The notes under the pieces are model-generated. The model did no database searches and was not told where the DNA came from. It saw only the letters and a program-made list of their open reading frames with translations. The translations under genes and the position numbers were made by a program. Below are positions 36,081-46,956 of a DNA stretch of 64,000 nucleotides, in pieces (position 1 is the stretch's first letter; each line of letters opens with the position of its first letter). The DNA lies in the NCBI GenBank assembly GCA_004362315.1, contig SNWL01000005.1, positions 62,001 through 126,000 on the forward strand. Direction: 5' to 3'. The DNA is from Mycobacterium sp. BK086 (GTDB lineage: Bacteria > Actinomycetota > Actinomycetes > Mycobacteriales > Mycobacteriaceae).

Positions 36081-36086
36081 AACTTA
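36081..36086 (-). promoter_or_regulatory. leaderless -10 element of mabR
   Basis: Minus-strand TAAGTT, six bases, GTG 36074. It suggests mabR is transcribed separately from aceE, whose stop is at 36124. Confidence 0.5.
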
Positions 36087-36123
36087 CGCTGTTTTTCTGG
36101 TCGTTCTCACCAAATGTGCTGGC

Positions 36124-38913
<2,790 letters not shown>

Positions 38914-38919
38914 CTTCAG

Positions 38920-38949
38920 CTCCTTAGTAGGAGGTGCAGGTTTTGCACC
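38920..38949 (-). promoter_or_regulatory. double hairpin over the aceE ribosome-binding site
   Basis: In the aceE leader RNA two short stems follow each other: GGTGCA/TGCACC (38949-38933, 5-nt loop) and CTCCT/AGGAG (38933-38920, 4-nt loop). The second pairs the Shine-Dalgarno AGGAG itself. This could limit translation unless melted. Structure read by eye; no folding energy computed. Confidence 0.4.
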
Positions 38950-39063
38950 GTCCGCCTCCTATCGTGCCGCAATCAGGGCCGTACCGACGAGTAGTCAACT
39001 AGGGGGTTGGTGAATTCCCGGCGCCGCGCCGAGCAGGGCGGTTACCCGGTAACCTCCGGTGCT

Positions 39064-39633
39064 GTGCTGATCGGAACTGCGCGCGCGCTGCGGATTGGCG
39101 GTCTGCTGGTCGGTGGCGCCGCCGCGGTGATGGCCGTCGTCGTCGGCTGCACCTCCGTGACCGGGGGCCAAGCGGGGGTCAATGCCCGCGACGCACCCGC
39201 CTACCGGACGTCGATGTCGGTATCGATCTCGGAGTCGGCCGCGTCGTCCAGCGAGCGGGAGTCCGAACGCCAGGCGTCGCTGACCACCCAGGCCATGCAC
39301 GACACCTGCGAGACGCTGTCCACCTCCAGCGCGGAGGCGATCGACGCGGTCAATGCCTACGTCAGCGCCTTCAACGCGAACTCCGCGGATGTGTCGGCCA
39401 CCGAGGGCCCTGCGGTGGATTCGCTCAACAAGAGCGCCGATGCCGTCGCCGGTAGCGTCACCGACGCGATCCCCGACGAGCTGAAGGCCGCGTTCAAGGA
39501 CTGGGTCGACGGGGCCCACGCCACGGCCAGCGCGATCCTGGCCCACGCGGGGCCCGGAGAGTTCAACAGCACCATCCAAGCTCTCAACGACACCAGGTCG
39601 AATGCCCTGAGCCTGTGCGACGCGACGTATTGA
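39064..39633 (+). CDS. secreted or lipid-anchored protein, Rv2240c-like
   Basis: A 189-residue protein: a basic, hydrophobic N-terminus (TARALRIGGLLVGGAAAVMAV) ends in VVGC (Cys29), a weak lipobox, then a low-complexity Ser/Glu stretch and a helical domain with two Cys (HDTCETL and ALSLCDATY) that could form a disulphide. Function unknown. The GTG at 39064 has TAACCT eight bases upstream; an in-frame start at 39007 would place 19 residues before the signal and is less likely. Divergent from aceE. Confidence 0.65.
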   Translation: MLIGTARALRIGGLLVGGAAAVMAVVVGCTSVTGGQAGVNARDAPAYRTSMSVSISESAASSSERESERQASLTTQAMHDTCETLSTSSAEAIDAVNAYVSAFNANSADVSATEGPAVDSLNKSADAVAGSVTDAIPDELKAAFKDWVDGAHATASAILAHAGPGEFNSTIQALNDTRSNALSLCDATY

Positions 39634-39716
39634 TTCCTACCGCACGGCGAGTATTCGTCGCTGTCGTGCGACGATAGGCCTAGACAGCCGACCCTGATGT
39701 GAAGGAGGTTCCGACG

Positions 39717-40142
39717 GTGGTCGCGGAGGGCGCCCCGAGCTACGCCCAGAAGCTGGGCATCCACAAAGACCAGGTCGTGCAGGAGCTGGGCTGGGACGAG
39801 GACACCGACGACGAGATTCGGTTCGCCGTCGAGGACGCCAGCGGCGGGGAACTGCTCGACGAGGATGCTGACGAAGTCGTCGACGTGGTGCTGCTGTGGT
39901 GGCGCGACGGTGATGGTGACCTGGTCGACCGGCTGATGGACGCGATCGCGCCGCTGGCCGACGACGGCATCATCTGGGTGGTGACGCCCAAGACCGGCAA
40001 GCCCGGCCACGTGCAACCGGCCGAGATTGCCGAATCGGCGCCCACCGCGGGGCTGATGCAGACCTCGTCGGCCAATCTGGGGGATTGGATCGCAAGCCGG
40101 TTGGTGCAGCCGAAATCGAAGGCGGCCGGGAGGCATTCGTGA
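39717..40142 (+). CDS. DUF3052 domain protein
   Basis: A 141-residue actinobacterial DUF3052 protein: [20 protein letters not shown], an acidic centre, and [16 protein letters not shown]. Function unknown; conserved beside ahpE. GTG 39717 follows AGGAGG by eight bases, so the longer in-frame start at 39699 is rejected. Stop overlaps the ahpE start. Confidence 0.88.
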   Translation: MVAEGAPSYAQKLGIHKDQVVQELGWDEDTDDEIRFAVEDASGGELLDEDADEVVDVVLLWWRDGDGDLVDRLMDAIAPLADDGIIWVVTPKTGKPGHVQPAEIAESAPTAGLMQTSSANLGDWIASRLVQPKSKAAGRHS

Positions 40143-40597
40143 CGGTTGGGGTCGGCTCGCCAGCCCCTGACTTCACGCTGAAAGACCAGAACGGCCAGCC
40201 CGTCACGCTCAGCTCCTTCCGTGGGGCCAAGAACGTGCTGCTGGTGTTCTTTCCGCTGGCGTTCACCGGAATCTGTCAGGGCGAACTGGATTACGTTCGC
40301 GACCATTTGTCGGTGTTCGACAATGACGAGGTGGCGACGCTGGCGATCTCCGTCGGGCCGCCGCCGACGCACAAGATCTGGGCGACGCAGAGCGGATTTC
40401 TGTTCCCGGTGCTCTCCGATTTCTGGCCGCACGGCGCGGTCGCCCAGGCCTACGGGGTGTTCAACGAAGCCGCCGGCATTGCCAACCGCGGCACGTTCGT
40501 GATCGACCGCGACGGGGTGGTGCGGTTCGCCGAATGCAAGGAACCCGGCGAGGCGCGCGATCAGTCGGTTTGGACGCAGGCGCTGGCTGCCGTGTAA
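40139..40597 (+). CDS. ahpE: one-cysteine peroxiredoxin AhpE
   Basis: A 152-residue peroxiredoxin; the peroxidatic Cys is in [13 protein letters not shown] (P-x3-T-x2-C). No resolving Cys is in the usual place, fitting the mycoredoxin/mycothiol-recycled AhpE type, which reduces peroxides and peroxynitrite. GTG start overlaps the DUF3052 stop (GTGA). Confidence 0.93.
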   Translation: MTVGVGSPAPDFTLKDQNGQPVTLSSFRGAKNVLLVFFPLAFTGICQGELDYVRDHLSVFDNDEVATLAISVGPPPTHKIWATQSGFLFPVLSDFWPHGAVAQAYGVFNEAAGIANRGTFVIDRDGVVRFAECKEPGEARDQSVWTQALAAV

Positions 40598-40610
40598 CCT
40601 GCCCGGGCAC

Positions 40611-40685
40611 GGGCGCGTAGCTCAGTGGTAGAGCTCTGGTTTTACACACCAGCGGTCGGCGGTTCGATACCGTCCGCGCCCACCA
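40611..40685 (+). tRNA. tRNA-Val (anticodon TAC)
   Basis: Full cloverleaf by eye: acceptor GGGCGCG/CGCGCCC, D-arm GCTC/GAGC, anticodon stem CTGGT/ACCAG with loop TTTACAC (anticodon TAC), T-arm GGCGG/CCGTC with TTCGATA loop, and an encoded CCA. It lies 13 bp after ahpE and is the integration target of the adjacent island: its 3' end is repeated at 46916. Confidence 0.93.
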
Positions 40686-40691
40686 AGATTT
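40675..40691 (+). repeat. attL-type direct repeat (3' end of tRNA-Val)
   Basis: CGCGCCCACCAAGATTT: the last 7 bases of the acceptor strand, ACCA and 6 bases beyond. Matches 46916-46932 at 16 of 17 positions. Confidence 0.75.
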
Positions 40692-41048
40692 GCAAGTCAA
40701 CGCGTCGTCATGCGAGTTGCCGTCTTATTGCGATCGAGGTTCACTACTGATCCATCGATCTAGCATCCGGCGTAGTTTGACTGGCGCCCATCTGGCGGCG
40801 CCGCCGACGAAAGTGCAGACGTGTCGCGCAGTTAGTGTCGACTACCCTCCAACGTGCCCCTGTGCTTTGCCTCGGGTGGCGGAATTCGCGCAGATCGCCG
40901 GCAAAGCGGACATCCCCGAGTTTGCCGATTGGAATCCTTCTCTGCCCACCGGTCAAGCCCCTTATGCTTGTCCGGCTGCGTCGTGAAGAGGGGCACATCT
41001 GACTCGACAACCGTTCGGAGATGCGGGTTTAGTTAGTACGCTTGCGCG
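40686..41048. other. non-coding left end of the island
   Basis: 363 bp between tRNA-Val and the first island gene. A 98-codon frame (40690-40986) is open here but has no ribosome site, starts inside the repeat and has an implausible Cys/Pro/Ser-rich composition; I do not call it. The stretch could be a remnant of a lost integrase or an island control region. The promoter of the operon is at its right end. Confidence 0.5.
41014..41042 (+). promoter_or_regulatory. promoter of the island operon
   Basis: -10 TACGCT (41037-41042), six bases before ATG 41049, giving a leaderless transcript in host style; weak -35 TTCGGA at 41014-41019 with 17-bp spacing. Confidence 0.5.
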
Positions 41049-42401
41049 ATGTCGATTTACGGCGACCATGCCGAGTGGTTGTGGCGGAATATTGCCGCAA
41101 ACCAAAACCCTTTCCTGCTTGTCGTTGGCGCGGTCGATTCGGGAAAATCGACGTTCTTCCGGGGGCTCGCGCGGGACCAGCCACATCGTGATGGCGGTGT
41201 CGTCTATTGCTACTGGGACCTGCTGGAGGCCCCCGGAGCTACGACGCCTGAGAAATTTCGAGAAAGGCTGACAGATGTCCTCGATCTTGATGACCAAATT
41301 CAACCGATAGCGACTATGGCAGACCTCGCCGAGCGACTTGAGAAGTGTTATCCCGGCATGCGCGTCGCCCTCGTCCTAGATCACTGGGATCAAGCCCGCG
41401 AGTCGGCTGAGTCCTGCATCGACGTCGACTCGTTGGAAGAACTGCAGAACTACGTCGACCGAAGTCAACGGCATTTTGGTAACCGGTTCACTTCGAGGCT
41501 CGGTTTGCTTCTCGTATCGCGCATGCCGAGCGCGGCGGTGCTGCTCGACCACGTCAGGGCGAACCACGAACGGCCGGGATTCCTCCGACTATCGCGTGAC
41601 CTCGACAGGAGGCTGCGTCATATTGTCACCTTTCCCTTTCTGACGAAGGCACACGCTGCCGAGTTGCTCGCGGAGCGCGGACACGGAGCCGACGGCGATC
41701 TTCTTGAACTGTGCGGCGGCTGGATTGGTCTGCTGCTGGCGGCGGTCGACAGCAGCGAAGTTGGTGATCCCGACGGACTGGCCTCCGCCGTGAGTCGGCT
41801 ATTGACCAAGTCGGTACTGCCCGCGGTTGCGGCTCGTACCCAGCTGTCGCAGCGGGAGGCATGGTCGTTCGTACTGCGCGATATCGCTTCTGGAGCCGAC
41901 CAATTCAGTAAGTACGCCCTGCCTTCCCGGTTCGCGACCGGCGCCACACCGAGCCGGTTGAGCCGACTTCCCGCCGCGCTGCTCAATTACCAGCACCCAG
42001 CACCTCTCATGATCGTCGACGTGCTGTGGCTCAACGATCTCGTAGAGAGCCTCGACGTTGACAAGCAACGGCGCGGTGACATCACCTTGACCATCGTCGA
42101 TACGGTCAGAGACCGCTACGGCATTTCTGTCGAGATGGTTCAACATTGGGCGCCGTTGCAGCCGGCGATCGTCATTTCTGACATTCGCACGAAAGTTGTC
42201 GTCCTATCGAATAGATGGTCGTCGATAGTGTCGAATTCGCGGCAATTTGAGGACTTGATCGTTGTAACCGCTTCCAACGATCTTGCGATCGGAGTGGCAG
42301 GAGCTTTGGCCGAAGCGTTCGGGGTCGACGGGATCGACTTGCTGGCGTACAGCACGTCAACCCTCTTACCTGCCAATGCCAACTTGGAAGGAAAAGAATG
42401 A
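41049..42401 (+). CDS. island gene A: P-loop NTPase
   Basis: A 450-residue protein. Walker A GAVDSGKST (27-35), Walker B-like VALVLDHWDQ (106-115, ending in D-H rather than D-E), sensor-1-like LGLLLVSRMP (151-160), and FPFLTKAHAAELLAERG with ELCGGWIGLLLAAV (about 200-230), the helical domain after the NTPase core seen in STAND/AAA-type ATPases. Residues 240-450 are unassigned and may be a sensor domain. No membrane helix. I do not recognise the family. Its stop overlaps gene B (ATGA), so A, B and C are made together. Probably an ATP-driven sensor or switch in a defence-type operon (inference). Confidence 0.8.
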   Translation: MSIYGDHAEWLWRNIAANQNPFLLVVGAVDSGKSTFFRGLARDQPHRDGGVVYCYWDLLEAPGATTPEKFRERLTDVLDLDDQIQPIATMADLAERLEKCYPGMRVALVLDHWDQARESAESCIDVDSLEELQNYVDRSQRHFGNRFTSRLGLLLVSRMPSAAVLLDHVRANHERPGFLRLSRDLDRRLRHIVTFPFLTKAHAAELLAERGHGADGDLLELCGGWIGLLLAAVDSSEVGDPDGLASAVSRLLTKSVLPAVAARTQLSQREAWSFVLRDIASGADQFSKYALPSRFATGATPSRLSRLPAALLNYQHPAPLMIVDVLWLNDLVESLDVDKQRRGDITLTIVDTVRDRYGISVEMVQHWAPLQPAIVISDIRTKVVVLSNRWSSIVSNSRQFEDLIVVTASNDLAIGVAGALAEAFGVDGIDLLAYSTSTLLPANANLEGKE

Positions 42402-45367
42402 CTGAACGGCATCGGAAAACCAACTCTCCGTCCGGTATTCGACGTGACGATGTCGGCCTTTGGTTCTTCCGCTTGAGCCGCAGACGGCGGGAGAAATTCA
42501 ACTACACACCGTCGCGACAACGAAACGAAGGGCCCTTTGTCACCGATGCGCAGTGCATAGGTGTCCACGACGCGTCGAAGAATCGCGTAGTGCTCGTCGA
42601 AACTGAATCCGGGGTATTGGCCGGGCACCGCTTCCGGAAACCGGGTGAGGACAGGGATCGCATCCACAACAATTCGGTCGTCGAGCACCTCACCAAGACC
42701 ATCCGCAACCTCGAGGCGAACGTCGACGCCGGGACGCCGTCGTGTCGCGTGTACACGAGTCATGACAACGAATGGCGCAGCGCCAAGATCGTCGACCTGG
42801 ATGATCGATTCGTCATCTCCGATATCGCAATGCAAATCGCGGAAGCAGATCCGACGACCTTTCACATCGAGATCGAAATCTCCTTCACGCCGGACAGCAG
42901 GGTGGTTGTCTCATATTGGCCGCGTGGGGCGACGCGAACGTATTCGTTGGAGAACTGCATCGACGACGTGTTGTACCACCTTGGGACGCTCGATTTTATT
43001 CCCAAGCTGACCGTGCTCGGTACCGTGGTTATCGACGTCGAGCCCGATAGCCTAGACCTCGACGACGCTCGCGCGTCGACGACCGAGTTGTGCGGAAACC
43101 TCCTCGACGATCCTACGGAAGCCGATGACGGGTATGAGGACGCGCTTCTGTTGATTCAACAATTGTTGATGCAACCACTCGATGACAATCGCGTCTCCTG
43201 GTTGACCCGCACTTACCGGCCCGACTTCGCTCGGATGGTTGGCCTGCGGCAGGGCGAGCCCGTGGTAGGGATCCTCGCTGCCGAGCAGCTAGTGCAGGTC
43301 GCCTCCAGTGGGATGGCGACGGATCCGGAAGTTGACAATGTCGACGCATTCGCCGCGGCGCTGACCCACTACCTCTGCGCGCACGCTGCGGCACATGCTC
43401 GGACCGGCCCCGCAGTGATTTCCAGGGTGTGCAACCTGATGACCGAATGGACGACTAGGGAGTCCGTTCGTCCGTACCAGACGAGACTGGCCGTTGACGC
43501 CACAAGGCTGTCGCCGGAGGCGATGGATCGCCTTGATGCTCTGGTGATCCGTGCGCCTTGGCTCGAGTCCCTGGTTATCAACCGGCCGCGAGGGCGTGAG
43601 GTCCGCATCGAACTATCTGACGACGACCTCGTTGTCACCCTCGCACTCATCCGCCCACGGACCACTTACGTGCGGGCCGGTCACAATGTGAGGAAGGGAG
43701 GTACGCCGATCTTCCATGAGCGGTTCGCCACACTCGCTGCCGATGCACTGACGCAACGCTACAAATTGTCGGCCTCGGTGGCGGAAAGCGCTGAGGAACA
43801 CCCCTGGCTGATTGACTATTTGGCGCGCACCTGTGAGCGTCTTTTCTTCCTGCCGACCGAGGCGAGGCGGGCATTGCAGGTGCTGGCTCCACTTATTTCA
43901 GCAGCTGAAGCAGTCGAAAAATACTGTGCCGAAGCGGAATCCAAGATGGCGGTGCTTTCGGACATCGTCACCCTCGTCGACCATCCGCCGAGCTATCCGC
44001 CGCGTCTGGTGCTTGTTAACACCAATGCGATGTCGCGAATTGCAGTGGAATGTGGTGGTGTCCCTGCAGAACTCGCCGAGTTTGCTCCAGATGTCGATCT
44101 AGCAACCAAGTACGTATCGACTACCCTCCTGCCCCTAGAGTGGAAAACCGCTCCGCCAGAGGTCGAACTGCGGACCTCCACCCAACGGCAGCATGTCGAC
44201 GTGCCGATACGTGGGTCAATGAGTACGGGAACGCAGGCGGACACCGAGTGGATCGACCCGGCGTTGTTTCGAGGCCGACGCGAGCAACTGGTCCGGTTGC
44301 AAAGCGTGATGCGTATGGATCGAACGCTTCGGCCGCCAACCGCCATCTTCGGGCCAAGACGTGCTGGGAAGACCACGCTTGCGGTGCATTCGTGCCGTCT
44401 CGGAGTGAAAGGTGAGTATCTTGCCGGGTTCGTCGTTATAGACATGTATAACGACGTGGACGGCACCCGCCCGGATGGTTACAGCAAACGGTTTTCCGCG
44501 CTATTGGGTGCTCGTCTGACCGAGGAAGTGGGCGTCGAGTTCAGTCTTACTTCCGATGATCCAATCGACGCGCTCGTCGAACTAGACGCGGCTTTGGCCG
44601 GCGCTCTGCCGATTGGCATCGTCCTTGACGAGTTCGACACACTCCTGAGCGCCGAGCCTGATTCCGAATTCCGCAGGCTAGCAACTCGTTTGGGCGGGAG
44701 ACGCTGGACGAATCTTGTGGTGATCGCGACGGTTCAACGGTTCCATCGCTCGGCCTCAGACTTGCACACGTGGGAATTCGTCGAGTGCCGCGAGGACCTG
44801 AGTTGGCGTGACGCGCTCACGTACTTCTGCCCGCCGATACTGGATTGTGAAATCGGCGCACGGGGTGCCTTCTCGCTTACTGCTCCTATCATGTTGCCAT
44901 CGCTGCTGCGCAGCGTCGTGGAACGAGTGGGTCACCGACCCTATTTCTGGGGTCGAGTACGCAACCAAATCGAAAATCATTTCGTCGCCGAGGGTGGCTA
45001 CGCGGTGGTGGCCGCAGACCGAGCGCACGAGATCATCGATGCCATCGTGACCGCCGATCCGTTCCTTGCGCTACCTCTTCAGGACACGACTGGAATCCCG
45101 CTGGCCGAGTGCCGCCGGCGAGATCTGTTCAGTGATGGCGAGCGTCGCATTCTCGCGTCCTTCGCGTCCGCCGCGCGCCGAGGAATACCACTGACCAGCG
45201 CGCAGGAGATTGGTGGTCCGGAGGCGGCGCAGGAGCTCCTAGACCGCGCCTACGTGAAGATGGAAGGTCAGCAGATCGCGATCGCCGTTCCGCTCTTCGC
45301 GGAGTTCCTCGCAGTGCACGCCAATGAGTTCGCCTTGTTCGCAGCTGCAGGCGCGGGGACTTCATGA
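42398..45367 (+). CDS. island gene B: large protein with C-terminal P-loop ATPase
   Basis: A 989-residue protein. The C-terminal third is a STAND/archaeal-ATPase-like module: DPALFRGRREQLVRLQ box just before Walker A GPRRAGKTT (652-660), Walker B GIVLDEFDTLL (about 740-750), sensor LVVIATVQRFHR, and then a winged-helix-like region with GHRPYFWGRVRNQI. The first 620 residues match nothing I know: a basic start, an alpha/beta region with FTPDSRVVVSYWPRG, and helical stretches. No membrane helix or nuclease motif is evident. ATGA overlaps on both sides (with A and C). Likely the recognition or signalling partner of gene A. Confidence 0.8.
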   Translation: MTERHRKTNSPSGIRRDDVGLWFFRLSRRRREKFNYTPSRQRNEGPFVTDAQCIGVHDASKNRVVLVETESGVLAGHRFRKPGEDRDRIHNNSVVEHLTKTIRNLEANVDAGTPSCRVYTSHDNEWRSAKIVDLDDRFVISDIAMQIAEADPTTFHIEIEISFTPDSRVVVSYWPRGATRTYSLENCIDDVLYHLGTLDFIPKLTVLGTVVIDVEPDSLDLDDARASTTELCGNLLDDPTEADDGYEDALLLIQQLLMQPLDDNRVSWLTRTYRPDFARMVGLRQGEPVVGILAAEQLVQVASSGMATDPEVDNVDAFAAALTHYLCAHAAAHARTGPAVISRVCNLMTEWTTRESVRPYQTRLAVDATRLSPEAMDRLDALVIRAPWLESLVINRPRGREVRIELSDDDLVVTLALIRPRTTYVRAGHNVRKGGTPIFHERFATLAADALTQRYKLSASVAESAEEHPWLIDYLARTCERLFFLPTEARRALQVLAPLISAAEAVEKYCAEAESKMAVLSDIVTLVDHPPSYPPRLVLVNTNAMSRIAVECGGVPAELAEFAPDVDLATKYVSTTLLPLEWKTAPPEVELRTSTQRQHVDVPIRGSMSTGTQADTEWIDPALFRGRREQLVRLQSVMRMDRTLRPPTAIFGPRRAGKTTLAVHSCRLGVKGEYLAGFVVIDMYNDVDGTRPDGYSKRFSALLGARLTEEVGVEFSLTSDDPIDALVELDAALAGALPIGIVLDEFDTLLSAEPDSEFRRLATRLGGRRWTNLVVIATVQRFHRSASDLHTWEFVECREDLSWRDALTYFCPPILDCEIGARGAFSLTAPIMLPSLLRSVVERVGHRPYFWGRVRNQIENHFVAEGGYAVVAADRAHEIIDAIVTADPFLALPLQDTTGIPLAECRRRDLFSDGERRILASFASAARRGIPLTSAQEIGGPEAAQELLDRAYVKMEGQQIAIAVPLFAEFLAVHANEFALFAAAGAGTS

Positions 45368-46899
45368 CCACCACGTGCGCCGTCGCACTGTGCGGCGCCG
45401 ATGTGCCGCTCGACGGGGATCGGTGCGTCGTCCATGGTGAGCCGCGGTCGTGGAACAGCTTTCTGAAGACAGTCGCAGACCGCATGCCCGTCACTGGACT
45501 GCGCGGCTGTCGGATTGACGACGCGCACTTTCGTGAACTCATGCGTCGCTTGCCTCGCCGGGGCGACAGCCGTGAGATGGTCGATGCGGACTTTACCGGG
45601 ACGGTATTTGAATCCGCTGCCGAGTTTAACGGGGTCACGTTCACTCGTCACACGAAGTTTGACGGTGCACGCTTTGAAAGCGGCCTGACGATAATCAACT
45701 CCAGCATCGCCGACCTCGAGCTCCAAAACGTTGTCGTCATGGATCATTTCGTCGTAGAGCGCCTGGACGCGGAGAGGCTAAACGGCGGAACTCTGACCGT
45801 CGATGGATCGGTCGACGTGAAAAAACTCAAGGTCGCGCACGAGTGCATCCTGCCGTCGGTTGCGTGCACAGGTGATGCGGTCATCGAAAAGCTCCATATC
45901 GGAGGAACTTTCGATGCGCCCAACGTTGAGGCCCGGTCGTTGCGTATCCAGGGCGTTTTCGAGGGCCGTGCCTCGTTGAGCCTGGCCGCGCCAACCGCCG
46001 ACCTCAGTAGCTGCGAGTTCTCGGCGCGCGTCGAAGTCTTGGTGCGATCCGGCAGTCTGAACTTCAGCAACGTCAAACTCACTGAGAAGAGCAGCATCTC
46101 GGGCGTTTACGGTTCTTCAGAATGTGCAATCGTCGCCATTGCTGGAGTCGACGCATCCAAGCTCGTGCTGCGGAACCTCGACGTCGGGTCCTGCACTTTT
46201 GCGCTTGCCGAAAAACTTGATGTGATCACACTTGACGGTGTGCGTTTCGCGCGGGTCAAGAATTGGGGGCGCTCGGGACGCGCGATTGTCGGTGATGAAA
46301 AGGCGTGGCGCGTTGCCGGCGGTGCCAATTCGTCGGCGGGTAGCGTTGCGTCGGTCTACGGCGCCTTGCGTACGTCGCTCGAGTCCACGAAGGACGACGC
46401 AATCGCGAGCGACTTCTACTACGGCGAAATGGAAATGCGGCGGGCGCAACGGCGCTCTGACGCGTTCTCCAAGTCAGGCGGCAACGGCGCGCGTTCGGCC
46501 GCGTTCCTCGACACCGTTCTCATGACGGCCTACTGGCTGATCTCGGGCTACGGCTTGCGGGTTGGGAGAGCGCTGAGCGTCTTCATCCTGCTGGTTATCG
46601 GATGCGGCATCTTGATCGCGTTGGTCGGTTATCCACCCGTGAAGGATGCCTATGTGCCCGATGGGATCGCACCCTCCGGTGAGCTAATGTACCGACTCGA
46701 CCATCCTCACCAGAACTCCGCCAGGGAGAACATTCCGCAGGCGCTGAACTTGGCCGCGCAGTCCTCCGTTTCGCTGCTGACCTCGACAGCAAATGCCCTG
46801 ACCCCGGTTGGAAGCTGGATCGTGCTGTTACTGCGCTTCGCTGGGCCGATCATCCTGGGCCTGGCGCTGCTCGCAGTGCGCAATAAATTCCGTCGTTAG
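45364..46899 (+). CDS. island gene C: pentapeptide-repeat membrane protein with channel-like C-terminus
   Basis: A 511-residue protein. N-terminal C5-x4-C10-x10-C21-x2-H24 could bind zinc. Residues about 70-300 are a right-handed repeat region with pentapeptide-type units (ADFTG, TVFES, AEFNG, VTFTR, TKFDG, ARFES) that become degenerate. A conserved linker follows, YGALRTSLES...ASDFYYGEMEMRRAQRR (about 335-365), as in pentapeptide proteins joined to ion-channel domains. Two hydrophobic segments, about 400-422 and 485-505, flank a loop with SVSLLTSTANALTPVG, like a pore-domain layout. It is probably the membrane effector of the operon, acting on ion balance or membrane integrity (inference). 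Its stop is 16 bp before the right repeat. Confidence 0.82.
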   Translation: MTTTCAVALCGADVPLDGDRCVVHGEPRSWNSFLKTVADRMPVTGLRGCRIDDAHFRELMRRLPRRGDSREMVDADFTGTVFESAAEFNGVTFTRHTKFDGARFESGLTIINSSIADLELQNVVVMDHFVVERLDAERLNGGTLTVDGSVDVKKLKVAHECILPSVACTGDAVIEKLHIGGTFDAPNVEARSLRIQGVFEGRASLSLAAPTADLSSCEFSARVEVLVRSGSLNFSNVKLTEKSSISGVYGSSECAIVAIAGVDASKLVLRNLDVGSCTFALAEKLDVITLDGVRFARVKNWGRSGRAIVGDEKAWRVAGGANSSAGSVASVYGALRTSLESTKDDAIASDFYYGEMEMRRAQRRSDAFSKSGGNGARSAAFLDTVLMTAYWLISGYGLRVGRALSVFILLVIGCGILIALVGYPPVKDAYVPDGIAPSGELMYRLDHPHQNSARENIPQALNLAAQSSVSLLTSTANALTPVGSWIVLLLRFAGPIILGLALLAVRNKFRR

Positions 46900-46915
46900 G
46901 GCAGAACTGGTCTGA

Positions 46916-46932
46916 CGCGCCGACCAAGATTT
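46916..46932 (+). repeat. attR-type direct repeat
   Basis: CGCGCCGACCAAGATTT, 16/17 identical to the tRNA-Val 3' end at 40675-40691; 16 bp after the stop of island gene C and 11 bp before the -10 box of the VOC gene. Confidence 0.75.
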
Positions 46933-46943
46933 CAGGTCGGCGA

Positions 46944-46949
46944 TAGCAT
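46944..46949 (+). promoter_or_regulatory. leaderless -10 element of the VOC gene
   Basis: TAGCAT, seven bases, ATG 46957. Its -35 region overlaps the right repeat of the island. Confidence 0.5.
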
Positions 46950-46956
46950 CCGCATC

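Larger units (their letters stand above)
40675..46932. mobile_element. tRNA-Val genomic island with a three-gene NTPase/membrane-protein operon
   Basis: A 6.2-kb segment bounded by 17-bp direct repeats of the tRNA-Val 3' end. It contains one coupled operon and no recognisable integrase, transposase or phage gene. The DNA is visibly richer in A/T codons than its neighbours (many AAT, GAT, TTG, AAA, ATT codons). AhpE/tRNA-Val on the left and the VOC gene on the right would be adjacent without it. Acquisition by site-specific recombination at the tRNA, with later loss or trans supply of the integrase, is the inference. Confidence 0.75.

Noticed and set aside
40690..40986. 98-codon open frame just after tRNA-Val
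   Set aside because: It begins inside the repeat, has no ribosome site or -10 box at the right spacing, and its Cys/Pro/Ser-rich composition fits no family. More likely non-coding.
41049..46899. Toxin-antitoxin or conjugation operon
   Set aside because: No small antitoxin-like gene, relaxase, or secretion ATPase signature; both NTPases lack the motifs of conjugation motors.
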